From the NCBI RefSeq assembly GCF_002234675.1, contig NC_019879.2, forward strand, positions 2,104,619-2,168,618: 64,000 bases of DNA. The letters are read 5' to 3'. The translations under genes were made by a program, and so were the position numbers. Source of the DNA: Oryzias latipes. Its lineage: Eukaryota > Chordata > Actinopteri > Beloniformes > Adrianichthyidae. Below are positions 22,245 through 34,075 of this stretch, in pieces (position 1 is the first letter of the stretch; every line of letters begins with the position of its first letter). The notes beneath the pieces were generated by a model that was not told the origin of the DNA, ran no database searches, and saw only the letters and a list, made by a program, of their open reading frames with translations.

Positions 22245-25200
22245 TTATTGCAGCGGGTGTACCGTGAGAGCAGCCTGCTGTGTTTCACCGAGACGTGGCT
22301 CAACCAGGACATGACAAACTCCGTGGTCTCAGTTACTGGATTCCCGCTGGTGCAGGCGGACCGGAGCGCGGCGCAGAGCGGAAAGAAGAAAGGCGGTGGT
22401 CTGGCGGTGTTCGTGAATGACAGGTGGTGTAACCCGAACCACATCACTGTGAAAGAACAGCACTGCAGCAAGGACATTGAACTGGTGGCAGTCAGCGTTC
22501 GGCCGTACTACCTTCCACGGGAGTTCTCCCATGTGCTGGTGGTGACTGTTTACATCCCCCCGTCGGCTGACGCTGCTGTCGCTTGTGAGCGCGTGCACAG
22601 CACCGTGTCCCAGCTGCAGACACAACACCCGCAGGCCCTGATCCTGATTTCTGGGGACTTTAACCATGCATGCACCCCCCTCTCCGCCACCCTGTCTAAC
22701 TTCACCCAGTAGGTGAACTGTCATACGAGGGACAGAAAAACTCTGGACCTTTTCTATGCTAACATCAAGAATGCATATACTTCTGCCCCCCTCCCCCCTT
22801 TAGGACGCTCTGATCACAGCCTGGTCCATCTCTCCTCTGTGTACACTCCAGTGGTGAAACAGCAGAAACCACAGATTAAAACGGTGAAGATCTGGACTGA
22901 GGAAGTAACAGAGCGACTAAGGGACTGTTTTAGCACCACAGACTGGGACGTTCTCTGCAGTCCACACGGGGAGGACATTGACAGTCTTACTGACTGCATC
23001 ACGGACTATGTCAATTTTTGTGTGGAAAACACAGTGCAAACAAAATCAGTGCAGTGTTTTTCCAACAACAAGCCCTGGGTCACTCCTGAGCTGAAGACCC
23101 TCCTAAATGAGAAGAAGAGGGCTTTTCTCTCTGGGGACAAGGAGGAGCTACGCAGAGTACAGAGGGACCTGAAATATAAGATCAGGAAGTGCAAGGACTG
23201 CTACAGGAAGAAGCTGGAGCAGCGCCTGGAACAGCACAACATCCGTGATGTGTGGAGGGGTCTAAAACGCATCTCAGGACATGCTGAGGCTGGAAATGGT
23301 CGCCAGGTCACAGGTGACCAAGCCTGGGCAAATGAACTGAACCTGTTCTTTAACAGATTTGATTCTGCCCAGCCCCCCATCTCCACCCACTCGGCCCCCT
23401 CTTCACACCTTTCCAGCTCAGGCGTCTCCTCCCAGCTGCAGCTGTTACCACCTCAGCACCAAGCAGTCCACTCTCCCCTTCTTCCAACAGAAGCAAAGGG
23501 ACCCCCCCCAACGACTCACAGCACCAGACCAGCCACCGCCCACCCATCCTCCAACCCCCCTCTGCCTCACCCTGAATCAGGTTAGGATGGAGTTAAGGAG
23601 AACAAAGGCCAGGAAGGCAACAGGCCCTGACAGCATCACCTCCAGGCTCCTCAGGGAGTGTGCAGACCAGCTCTGTGTGGTGATGCTGTTCATATTTAAT
23701 ATGAGCCTCAGACTGGAGAAGGTACCAGTCCTCTGGAAGACTTCCTGCCTGGTTCCGGTTCCAAAGGTACCTCGTCCTACGGAACCGAACCACTTCAGAC
23801 CTGTCGCCTTGACTTCCCACCTGATGAAGGCTATGGAGAGGATCATCCTCAGCCATCTCCGCACTCAGGTGAGCTCAGCACTGGACCCGCTGCAGTTTGC
23901 ATATCGACCAGGCATCGGGGTGGATGACGCCATCATCTACCTGCAGCATCGGGCCCTGTGTCACCTGGAGGCCCCTGGGAGCCCTGTGAGAGTCGTGTTT
24001 TTTGATTTCTCCAGTGCTTTCAACACAATTCAGCCATCACTGCTGAGGAGGAAGCTGGAGGTTGCAGGTGTGGACCAACATCTGGTTGCTTGGACCATCA
24101 ACTACCTCACAGACAGGCCACAGTTTGTGAGGCTGCGTGACTGTGTGTCTGATGTGGTGGTCTGCAGCACGGGGGCACCTCAAGGGACTGTGCTCTCCCC
24201 ATTCCTGTTTACCCTGTACACATCAGACTTCACCTACGACTCCCACCACTGTCATCTGCAGAAGTTCTCAGATGACAGTGCCATTGTGGGCTGTGTATCA
24301 GGGGGGGATGAGCAGGAGTACAGGGGGGTCATCACTGACTTTGTTAGCTGGTGTGAAGTTAACCACCTGCTGCTTAACACCAGCAAGACAAAGGAGCTGA
24401 TCCTGGACTTCGAGAGGTCCTCACCATCACAGTCACCGGTGAACATCCAGGGTTCAGACATTGAGGTCGTGGACACATTTAAATATCTGGGTGTTCACCT
24501 GAACAACAGACTGGACTGGTCCAACAACACGGATGCTCTGTACAGGAGGGGCCAGGGTCGCCTTCACCTGCTGAGGAGACTGAGGTCCTTTGGCGTGTGC
24601 AGACAGCTGCTGAGGACCTTTTACGACAGTGTGGTGGCTTCAGTGGTCCTTTATGGAATTGTGTGCTGGGCGGGGGCAGTGCAGGCAGAGACTTGAAGAG
24701 GCTTAACAAACTGGTTAGGAGGGCCGGCTCTGTCCTGGGCTGCACACTTGAGTCCATCGAGGAGGTGGCGGACAGGAGGATGTTAGCTAAGCTGACATCC
24801 ATCATGGATAACCCCTCCCACCCCCTGCACAAAACTGTAGAGGCGCTGTCCAGCTCCTTCAGCACAAGACTGTTGCACCCTCAGTGTAAGAAGGAGCGCT
24901 ACCGCAGGTCATTCCTCCCCACAGCCATCAGACTGTACAACACCGTGTCAAAGTGACACTCCACGGTTCCAGGGGTGTTTTTCTGTTTAGTCATTGATTC
25001 ATTTACTTTTGTTGTAGTTGTTGTTTTTCAATTTTAAATTGTTTTTTGTTCCTGAACAGTTGTTTGTTTTTGTTTTTGGTGTGAACTTCATTAGTTATTT
25101 CTGTATTTTGAAAAAATTTGTAATGTTTTTTTACAGTTTACATGTTTTGCAGACCGCATGTTTTTTACACTTTTGCAGCTGTATTTATTTAATATTTATT

Positions 25201-25405
25201 TCTTTATTTAATAAGAATCTCATTTTTGATAATAATTTTTCATAATAATTTTAGTAATATTTTTAATTATCTAATATAAATGTAATTTGTGATGTCCTTT
25301 ATTGATGTTATATTATATAGATTATTTCTGAATGTCGTGTTGCTGCCACAGATAAATGAAATTTCCCCATTGTGGGATTAATAAAGTCATCTACCTATCT
25401 ATCTA
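22245..25405 (+). mobile_element. Rex1-like LINE inserted in L1-B
   Basis: A 5'-truncated non-LTR element of the Rex1/Babar kind, about 3.16 kb, from within the endonuclease to a 3' end of TTGTGGGATTAATAAAG followed by ATCT-type repeats (25384-25404). The 3' untranslated part (24957-25380) is T-rich. Its insertion cuts the L1-B frame between the words INSFL and KNNSIEL. The clade name is from memory of the family text and is less sure than the LINE identity. Confidence 0.75.
22248..24956 (+). pseudogene. Rex1-like ORF2 (endonuclease-reverse transcriptase), broken
   Basis: Endonuclease boxes FTETWL (near 22278), ISGDFNH (near 22650) and GRSDHSLVHL (near 22804) are followed by the linker and reverse transcriptase: RKATGPDSITSRLLRE, NHFRPVALTSHLMKAMERI, DPLQFAYRPG, FFDFSSAFNTIQ, GAPQGTVLSPFLF and the catalytic box as FSDD rather than FADD. 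Breaks: an in-frame TAG at 22710-22712 where a tyrosine is usual, a frame change between about 23350 and 23585, and another near 24680-24696 just after CWAG. The last frame (24597-24956) ends in the SLGCTLESIEE-like region and IRLYNTVSK. Few breaks over 2.7 kb indicate moderate age. Confidence 0.8.
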
Positions 25406-26944
25406 AGAAATGAGTTGATGGTTTCTTGTCCAGTGTTATTAGTAGAGGCGTATACGTTTATATAATATTCTCTGAATATTTCATTAATATTTCACTAAAT
25501 TGTGAGGTTGTCAGCTTCACAGCCGAGTCCCTTAAAGTAGAGATCATTTTTCTTTATTTATTTTGTTTAATTTGGTTAGCCAAGGATCTACCTGATTTGT
25601 TTTCATGGTGAAATTTTTCTCGTCTTAATCTTTGAAATAAAAATTGTGTCTTTTTATTTATTACAGTGTTTAATTGAACTCGATATTTTCTTAATTCCTT
25701 CTGTGTTTCCTCTGTTGGATTATTTCCATTCAATTGGTTCAAGTATTTTAATCCTTTGCTCCAGTTTCTTTTCTTCTTCCTGATATGATTTTTCCTCGTA
25801 GAACTGCCTTGGCTATTTCCCACAATACTGGATGACAATTCTGGCATGTCATTAATTTCTAGAAAGGATACCCCTTCTTTCTCAAAATATTTATTAAATT
25901 CAGTATCTTTAAGGAGCGATGAATTGAATTTCCATCTGACGCTGGGATTTTGTGTATCTAACAGGTTTCACTGAAATGAAACGGGAGCGTGATCACTAAA
26001 TGTGATTGAATGGATTTTTAAATCCGAGATCTCTGAGTTAGTGGTTAAAAAGAGATCAATGCGAGATTGGACAGGTGAGAAATTGTGAATTCTCTGGCTT
26101 TGAGATTTTGAGTTCGCCAACAATCTACAAGGTCAAGTTCATTCATGAATTGTTTTATTGTATTTATGGATTCCCAATTACGTTTACAGTTATCATTGTT
26201 GGACCTGTCTAATGATGCATCAAGAACGGTATTAAAATCCCCTCCTATAATAATTGGAAAGTTGGAAATATCTGAAATAAATGAAAAACATTCTGAAAAA
26301 ACAACGGATCATATATACTGGTCTCATAAATATTACGAATTGTTACTGGGTTATTGTTGATAAATATGTTTTAAATGAGAAAACGTCCTTCAGGGTCTGT
26401 AATTGTTTTATTAACCATACAAATAAATCTTTTATCTATGAGGATACTGACCCCTTTCTGCTTTAAATTATCAAAAGCTGTGAACGAATTAGTAAATTTT
26501 GATGTTGCCAATTTGCTTTGGGTTAAATCTGTTTAGTGTGTTTCTTAGAGTAAACAAATATCTGCTTCCAAGTTGTCCAAGTAAGTAAAAACATTCTTCT
26601 TCTTTTTCTGTGAGCCAATCCCACATATGTTCCAGGTTACAAATGTCATTGTTTGCAGGTTAAGTTAATTGTTATGAAAAAATTAATTGTTATCAAAGTT
26701 ATTGTATGAATGTAAATTTTCCAAATATGTATTTGTGTTTAGATGAGTGTGTGTGTAAGTGTATGAGTGTATGAGTATATGTGAAAGAAACAAAAAACAT
26801 TGAAATATTAAGTTACAAAACTAACAAAGACAGTAGAAAAAAGAACAAGATGGAACATGTACAAATAATGCAAATAAACAAAGAAGGATTAGCACCTTTG
26901 ACAGAATCAAGAAAAACTTGTTTGACTTGCACTATCCAAAACTT

Positions 26945-27429
26945 GAGCAATGACAGCTGAAGAGAATATTAGAATATTAAAGATTAATCGCTCTAAATAT
27001 TTCATTTAAATATTTCATTTAATGTAATCTTTTAAAACATTTTTACAATGGAAAAGCTTTTTTATATTTTAGTAAGAAATAATCTAATGGCTTGATCTCA
27101 CCACTTGCCAAATAATTCTTAAATTCAACCAATGGGTCACAATGTAATTAAACACCATGATATACATGATTGATTAATAGACTCTCATTTCAGGGTAACA
27201 ATTTAATTTTGATAAAAAATTAGGAACACACTGTAATAAGACTCATAAAGGAAACCTTTTTATTATAACAATTTTACAAACTAGTTTTTCATGAAACTAA
27301 TCACCAAGTTGTTAAATAAAGACAAACAGTAGATGTAAAAATCAACATTTGTAACTCTACAAACAATTGTGTTTAGAATTGTCCAAATATGTATGAGCTT
27401 GTATAGCCAGTTTTAATAAAGATAGAAAA
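26945..27429 (-). repeat. Duplication unit 2, gene-proximal downstream segment
   Basis: Shared with 37405-37850 of unit 3 (for example CACAATGNAATTAAANANNATGATATACATGATTGATTAATAGACT in discontinuous form). It lies directly 3' of copy B and joins the LINE nest at its left end. Confidence 0.7.
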
Positions 27430-28347
27430 TTAACAGTCATGTCTACCTTTATACAATAACTTCTTTAAGTGTTTATAGATTTCTGTCATTTTTAATCCAT
27501 AAATGATTGGATTGCAAAGAGGATTGTACATGATGATCTGCAGTGTCATTATTAAACGAGTAGTCTTTGAAAAATCTGACTCCAGCCTAATTATAATCAA
27601 GTCAAAAGTCATCAAACAAGAATAGTTGATTAAAACCAGCAGGTGAGGTAAACAGGTCTGAGCAGCTTTTCTTCTGACTTCTCTACAACTTTTATAAACC
27701 ACTAAGAGAATCTTTACATATGTAAAAATTACAAACAGCATGGGAAGAATACCAATGTTAAACAGAGTAACTGTACCAAATGTTAACAGAGCTTTAGAAC
27801 CTGCACAGAAAAGATAATTTATAGAATTGTTGCAGAAAATACCGTTCAATGTAAAGCTGCAAAGCTCTAAGTTTGCAAATATAACAACAGGAACAACAAG
27901 GTGACTAAAAGGTACAATCCAGGCCAATCCCAGTAAAATAAAGACAATTGTTTTTCTCATAATGATTGCATATTGCAGAGGTTTACATATGGACACATAT
28001 CTGTCATAAGACATGGCTGCCAGCAGTAAGAATTCTGAACAACTGAATGAGTAAAAAACCAGAATTTGAAAGAGACAGGCTTGATAAGAGATGACCTGTT
28101 CATTAGATAAAAAGTCTGTCAAAAGTTTAGGGTAGATGTTTGTGCTGAAAAGAACAGAGTTGATCAATAGTCCTGCAATGTAAATGTACATAGGCTCATG
28201 AAGGTTCTTGTGAATCACAATCAGAGAAATTATTGTACAATTGCTGCAGACAATCAAAATATAAACAGGTAACATCATAAAGAAATAAAAATACCTGTAC
28301 TTTTCTAGCTCCACATGACCTTTAAGACTTATGTATGTCACATTCAT
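27430..28347 (-). CDS. Odorant receptor (teleost, delta-group-like), copy B
   Basis: Intact 305-residue, single-exon seven-helix receptor; closest to copy A (about 22 differences) and copy C. Motifs sit at the same residues as in copy A: NVT at 2-4, LHEPMY at 49-54, C91, MSYDRYVSIC at 112-121, loop cysteines 163, 172 and 181, KAAQTCLPHL at 227-236, NPIIYGLKM at 279-287. Changes cluster in three places: start of TM3 (FSCSEF against LCGSEF in A), TM4 to the second loop (VIFANLE against VGNANLE), and late TM6 to TM7 (KTTRLIMTLQI against KIARFIITLQM). These are regions that line or cap the ligand pocket in odorant receptors. The same promoter-like block lies upstream. Nothing suggests loss of function. 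Confidence 0.93.
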   Translation of the reverse strand: MNVTYISLKGHVELEKYRYFYFFMMLPVYILIVCSNCTIISLIVIHKNLHEPMYIYIAGLLINSVLFSTNIYPKLLTDFLSNEQVISYQACLFQILVFYSFSCSEFLLLAAMSYDRYVSICKPLQYAIIMRKTIVFILLGLAWIVPFSHLVVPVVIFANLELCSFTLNGIFCNNSINYLFCAGSKALLTFGTVTLFNIGILPMLFVIFTYVKILLVVYKSCREVRRKAAQTCLPHLLVLINYSCLMTFDLIIIRLESDFSKTTRLIMTLQIIMYNPLCNPIIYGLKMTEIYKHLKKLLYKGRHDC

Positions 28348-28475
28348 AACGGTTCCTCAAAATGATAATGAAAAAACAGTCATTCAAACAATAATAAATC
28401 AGCACAGTGGGAAAAAAGCCTAAAGTTTCAAAGATCTGTGTTGTTGCTCAAACTGGAATCTGTTTCTGTCAGAGC

Positions 28476-28510
28476 TACTATATAACAGATCTATCTTACC
28501 CTCTAAGGGT
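28476..28510 (-). promoter_or_regulatory. Putative receptor promoter block, copy B
   Basis: Minus-strand inverted repeat ACCCT-TAG-AGGGT at 28498-28510 and TATA-like TTATATAGTA at 28476-28485, 129 bases before the ATG, as in copies A and C. Confidence 0.45.
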
Positions 28511-28945
28511 CTCATTTACTCTTTCATGAAAAAAATACTACCATGTAAACAAACTCATCATAACAACTAAAATGAAACAAGGTTAAAAAAAAGTCAATCC
28601 TCTACTGCATTGAACTTTCAGTACAGCTTCAAGTCTACCCATCTGCAAATAAACCATATACGTCTGGAGAAAGGCTACTTTGGCCTGAAGAAAACATTTG
28701 AGTAAAACTAAAAAATGATCCCCCTGCTGTTCAAGAAGAAGCAGTGGAGGCCATGATAGGAACAGAACTTGTTCCTAAAAAATCTTTGACTTTTTTTACA
28801 AGTAGACAGGATTTGTAAAACTATTTCAAAGGGTTATCAGTTTAGCTTGTAGAACCTGAAAATCAGTGGCTCAGAAGAAATGATTGACAAAGTTGAAGTA
28901 AAAATCTGCACGATGGAGGTTCATAGAAGACCTGTGCTGCATTTA
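28511..28945 (-). repeat. Duplication unit 2, upstream flank
   Basis: Matches 9186-9550 of unit 1 and, at its far end (GATGGAGGTTCATAGAAGA), the remnant at 3695-3843. Confidence 0.7.
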
Positions 28946-29269
28946 TACTAAATGTGAATCATGCTTAAAGTTTTTGTCCACCGGTTCTTCTTATACACGT
29001 GCAAAATTTACTGCAAGATACGTGTGCAAAGGTGTGTTCATAAACTTTGATGCTCTTGTGGGACCAGCAACCGCTAAGACATTTTCTCAAGTTTATTGCC
29101 ACTTCATAGGAGTAACTGGGGTTTATTCCTTTTGTATAGCTCTTTAAGGGCACTGGTGAGCATGTCGCCATGTCTTGATTCACTAGATTATTCAGAGACG
29201 CTACCAGTGCTGTATTAACCCCTTTTGTGTTTGGGACAAAATGGCTCTGATGTGATCATAGGAGCACTG
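28946..29269. other. No gene seen
   Basis: About 320 bases between the unit 2 flank and a gypsy fossil. No supported frame and no repeat that I recognise. Confidence 0.4.
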
Positions 29270-31365
29270 AGTTCTCAAAACTGAGTTCAAAAGATGATTT
29301 TTGAGCTTGTCTGCTACAGGAAGGTTGCCCAGTATGATCGAAAAAGATAAATGCTTAAATAGAAAACATTGCTTGCCATTGTGTAGGTTCCACCATTATC
29401 TGTATGGCAGACAAAACCCTGTCCTGTCAGACCATAAGCCTTTGGAGGTCATTATTCAAAAGCCCCTGTTCAAAGGACGAGCAGGTTTGCAAGGAATGTA
29501 AAGGTTTACTGCAGAGGTTTTTTCTGCATATCACATACATATTGGGAAAAGACATGCACATTGCTGATACACTCAACACCTACAGCAATTGACCATGATG
29601 AAAATGCTTGACAAAAATCCATGACTGTGATGAGAAAGTTCTGTAGGCATGTCCCGAGTGAGAAAAACTCCGTCAATTGAAAGTAGAAACTGCAGTGATC
29701 TGTAAATTACAAATTGATTGCGATAAACACACATGACTAACCTGCAAAACTGAAGTACCTTATCATGCTACATCTTTACTTGGCTGTTTTGAAGAAAAAC
29801 AACAACAACATACAAAATTACATTGTAAGTATTGACGATATCATCACACTGCTGAGTTACAGAAGAATGATGCTAAAGAAGCTGCACTTTGATCACCAAG
29901 GAGTAAAACCCACAAAGGCCAAACCAAGAAAGGTCTTGTGTTGGCCTTCAATGGGTAAAGACACAGTGACAATGACTGGAAAATGTTCGCAGTACCAACA
30001 GCTACAGCCTAAACTACATAAAGAACAGAGAAAGCCATTGTGGTGGATGTGGCAGAACAATGCAACATGTGGATGTGGCAACACGTGGATGTGGCAACTA
30101 GAGGAGTGGCTAGGGGTGTGACGATAACCGCATCACTGCACTTTTTTTTTTTGAAAGTTCTGCATATGGTGCGTGATTGGAACTATAATAAACACATTAA
30201 ACACATTCATCTTTGCTGATAATTTCCTTTTTCTGCTAGTTCTGTGTTCAGACTTCAAGGGTTTCTGGGGAAAACCTTTTATCACTCTTCTCCTTCACTC
30301 CCAGCACCATGAGTTGCGTTGCGCGCGGCTGTTACTGCCTCTTGGAGCTGCACGCGGCATGCAGCTCCCTCTTCTCACACACACACTTGTGCGGTTTTAG
30401 AAGCACACACACAGCCTCATTTTACAACAGAAATTTCCGTCTCGCGAGGAAATACGACAAATTTACTGCTTTCTAATTATTAATTTCCATTGTATTCCTT
30501 TCCATTACAAGCTGCGTGCCTTCTTGAGTGCGCGACTCGGCCGCCCACCGGAGGATTTTGTGTTGGGGGGGGGGGGGGGGGGGTATTATTCTTCTCCTTC
30601 ACTCTGTAACACCAAAAATGAACGCGCACTGTTAGATTTCCATGAATATCATACATGTTTTGTTTGGGAACTATTTTGTGCAGCGCAACGTTACGTGTCT
30701 GTATAAACAGAGGCGGAGCCTCCAGCCCCGAATTCTTCATGCGTGTCAGGCTCATGGCTACCGGAAAGGTAACAAAGTGTCTGCAGTCTCGCTTATTACT
30801 GGGCAATATATAATATTCTGAGAAGATGTCTGTACCAGAGAGCACAGGTGAAACTCACGTGCAGCTAGAGAGCGGTCCACTGCAGAAGAATCAACACGCA
30901 CCCCCCAACACACGTGTGTGCACTTCTTCCTCCTAGTCCTGCACATGCAGCGCGCTGACACATTCACACAGTCATTCTACAACACCTATAGTATATAGTT
31001 AATTCAATAGTTAGATAGGTAGTAGTTAGTTGTTACTGTCATTTGTTAAGAAAGAATACTGCGTTGTAATTGTATTTATTTCCGACGCGGTCGACGTGGG
31101 ATTTTGTGTTTTTTTTTGGGGGGGGGGGGGGTACTGCGGTTGACAGCAACACTGCTGGTTTATCATCGCGGTGATCAAAAATCCCACACCGTCACAGCTC
31201 TAGGAGTGGCTACAGCAGTTCCCTGAAAGAACCTCATGTCTTCGTCCAGAAAAGTGCTGTGCTAGAAACAGCTCAGAGTCAGTGGAGCTGACTAACATTT
31301 TCACCACCATCTTTGTCGTGGGTCCCTCAGGGAAATAAAGGCAGAGGAGCCAGGGGGAGAGTTTC
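29270..31365 (+). mobile_element. Ty3/gypsy pol fossil, interrupted by a hAT element
   Basis: Fossil of a Ty3/gypsy LTR retroelement on the plus strand. Recognisable parts are the RNase H-like region (29290-29600, with FHHYLYGRQNPVLSDHKPLE) and the integrase N-terminal region (about 29850-30050, with HFDHQGVKPTKAKPRKVLCW). A trailing stretch resumes at 31203. It is broken at several places, has no LTR of its own here, and looks old. A hAT element lies at 30111-31202 and an L1 at 31366-34070 bounds it. Confidence 0.65.
30111..31202. mobile_element. Non-autonomous hAT element with perfect 8-bp duplication
   Basis: A 1092-base insertion with ends TAGGGGTGTGACGATAACCG (left) and, reversed, TAGAGCTGTGACGGTGTGGG. 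It is flanked on both sides by GGAGTGGC (30103-30110 and 31203-31210). It contains two long G-runs (about 30566-30582 and 31119-31132) and a partly repeated CTTCTCCTTCACTC segment. No transposase frame. The exact duplication suggests it is younger than the fossil it interrupts. Confidence 0.8.
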
Positions 31366-34070
31366 TTTTATGTATGATTTATTTATACATTTTTCAATAT
31401 AAGAAAAACAAAAACAAAAAACAATTCAAAACCATAATTGCAAAGAAAGAAAAGAAAAGAAAAAAAAGTACACAAATGAATGAATAAAATCTTACAAACA
31501 ATATTCTGTGCTACCAATCTATGAACAGCAGAGACACTGCACACCTCATACCTGTTAATGTATTTGAAAGTCCACTGGGTCGTTTCTAAGGTCAAGGACA
31601 TGACATGCTCTAAGAAAGGTGACCAAATTTCAGAGAATTTACAACCAGTACCATTAAGAGAATGTTTTTTCCAAGTTTAATTAAAGAAATAGAGTCTTTC
31701 ATCCACTTTGAGTGAATGGGTGAGCGAAGATCTTTCCAGTGCATCAAGATAGTCCGACGGGCAAATAGTGTCAGAAAGGCAATAAGGTCCTCTAACCAAG
31801 GACGGAGAGAATGATTGTCCGGAAGTATACCAAAAAGGACTGTCATTGGGGATCGGTGTACTTTGACGTTACAGACAGAGGATAAAGAGTCAAATACAGA
31901 GTCCCAGAAGTCAGAAAGCGACGGGCATGAGTAAGATTTGCAGGGCCTAGATTACATTTTACACAGTTAGGATCACTACCAGGAAAAACTCTGGCAAGTC
32001 TGCTTCTAGACCAATGAGCTCTATGAACCACTTTACATGGAATGATACAGTGCCGGGTGCATATTGATGAGTGAATTCGCCCAAGCACAGATCTCTACTG
32101 ATCATCATTTATGTCAACATGAAGCTCTTCTGACCAAGCCACGCGTAGATGGTCAGATCATGAATCAAGGGTGAATAGTAAAAGGTTATACATTTTTGAT
32201 ATTGTACCCTTGTCGCGGGGTTCTCTCAAGAAATTCAGAAAAAATACAAAAACAAAATCTGGTAGGCAAGCCAGGAGAGATTTCATACGTCTTGCCACTC
32301 CCACATAATTAGGCACTCTACTTAGAAAATTGTAAAGAAAGTTATTCTCAAAACATTTCATATTTCCTTCAATAAATAAATAATGTCCTTCATCACATTA
32401 ACTTTATGACAGATGGAGAGATTTTAAAAGGTAAGTCTGAGGGGGGGTAGGCCATGGCCTCCGGATTGATAGGAAAAAGTTCACTTTTATTTAGGTTTAA
32501 TTTGTAGCCAGAGATCTGACCAAACTCGCTCAGCAGAGTTAAAACTGGTGGCATGGAGACACTTGGATCTGAAATAAATAATAAAAGGTCATCTGCATAT
32601 AAGGCTACTTTATGATCTACACCGCCCCTCAAGATACCGCACATAGACTAGTTCTAATGGCCGCCGCATGCGGTTCAATGGCTAGCGCAAATAAAAGAGG
32701 GGAAAGAGGACAGCCGTGTCTAGTTCCACGGCCCAAGGGGAAGTATTCTGAGTAGTCGTTATTAGTGCGAACACGTGCCATAGGGGATGTGTACAGTAAT
32801 TTGATCCATGACAGAAATTTAAAGCGAAAGCGTCTCAGAGTATAAAACAGGTAAGGCCTTTTCAGCATCCATGGAGATGACCATTTCAGGAGTGCCAGTT
32901 GAAGAGATGCAGTATAAAATATTCATAAGCCGCCTAATATTGTGATATGAATGTCTGGTTTTAATAAAGCCAGTTTGGTCAGGACTGATTAATGTGGGCA
33001 TTATCGGCTCTAAGCGTTTTGGTAGCAGTTTTTCTAAAATTTTAACATCCGCAAACAGCAGACATAGAGGCCTATAACTGCTGCAGCATCTGGGATCTTT
33101 ATCCTTCTTTAGGATAAAAGAGATTGTGGCCTGTCGCAAAGTTGCCGGTAAGGCACCAATATCAGCTGAAGCCTGTAACATGTTTAGCATTAGAGGGGAT
33201 AGTTTATCCATAAAAACCTTAAAAAATTCAGATGGAAACCCATCCGGTCTGGGGCTTTTCCCATTCTGCATAGACATGACAGCGTTCTTTAGTTCTTCAG
33301 CAGTGAAAGGCTTATCCAATTGAGCAGCTACATCTACTTCAACTGTCAGAATATTAAGATGTGAAAAGAAAGCTCTGTAACGTTTCTCATCAGGAAAACA
33401 TTCAGCGGTGTATAGAGCATAATAAAAATCCATAAATGTATCATTGATAGTTTGAGGATTAAGTGTGAGTCCATCAGAGGTAGAGAGTTCGGTAATATAT
33501 TGAGCTGCTGTTGACTGTCTAATCTGGTGTGAGAGTATTTTATTAGGCTTATCCCCAAACTCATAATAGCTATAACGGGTCCTGAGTATTAATTGCACTG
33601 CCTCGTCGGTGGCCATCGAATCAAATTCTGCTTTTTTATAAGCAATTCCTTAGATAGATCAGCACTGGGGGACTCTGCACACTTATTTTGCAGTTCCGAT
33701 ATGACAAAGTAAAGATCACGGCTCTTTTGTGAGGCAATCTTATTTTTATAGGCACCGTATGATATTATTTCCCCTCTCAGAAATGCTTTACATGCTTCCC
33801 AAATTGAAATTGCAGATGCATCTGGTGTATTATTAGTAGAAATGTAAAGGTCTATACATTCACTAATAAACTGAACAAAGTCTGTGTCTTTGAGAAGCAA
33901 TGGGTTAAAGCGACATGAAGACCGTGACAAAGAGTTGCCTGCGGGGGGGGGGGGGGGGGTATCAAGCGTAACAGGAGACTGATCTGATATTACTATAGGG
34001 GGGTATTCACAAGAGTTGACCACAGAGAGCAAATTATTATCAATGAGGAAAAAATCTATTCTAGAAAAAA
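31366..34070 (-). mobile_element. 5'-truncated L1 LINE (L1-C)
   Basis: Minus-strand L1 ORF2 starting inside the endonuclease (SRIDFFLIDNN near 34040, SDQSPV near 33975) and running through linker, reverse transcriptase and the cysteine region to an A/T-rich 3' end near 31370. Reverse transcriptase text: NGKSPRPDGFPSEFF and SYRPL in the frame 32819-33616, GCPLSPLLFALAIEPHA in 32629-32868, ALYADDLLLFISDP in 32393-32644. The C-terminal CVKCNLGPANLTHARRF lies in 31843-32088. At least four frame changes are present, one close to a 17-base G-run at about 33942-33958. Unlike L1-D it has no long GC-rich 3' region, so it is another subfamily. Confidence 0.75.
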
Positions 34071-34075
34071 ACCTT

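Larger units (their letters stand above)
19741..26935 (-). mobile_element. L1 LINE (L1-B), split by Rex1-like and Harbinger insertions
   Basis: ORF2 begins on the minus strand at 26649 (MTFVTWNICGIGSQKKK). The linker at 25554-25847 (RLRREKFHHENKSGRSLANQ) runs up to the edge of the Rex1-like insertion (KPSTHFL near 25410), and the text resumes at 22247 with NNSIELPQLTKEQADKL and NNKSPGPDGFPAEFY. Decayed reverse transcriptase follows, with an untranslatable palm. The C-terminal region is at 19741-19983 (LIQYKTLHRIHYTREKM, CPFC). Many stops show it is old. The stretch 26650-26935 probably belongs to its 5' part but has no coding text I can name. Confidence 0.7.
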
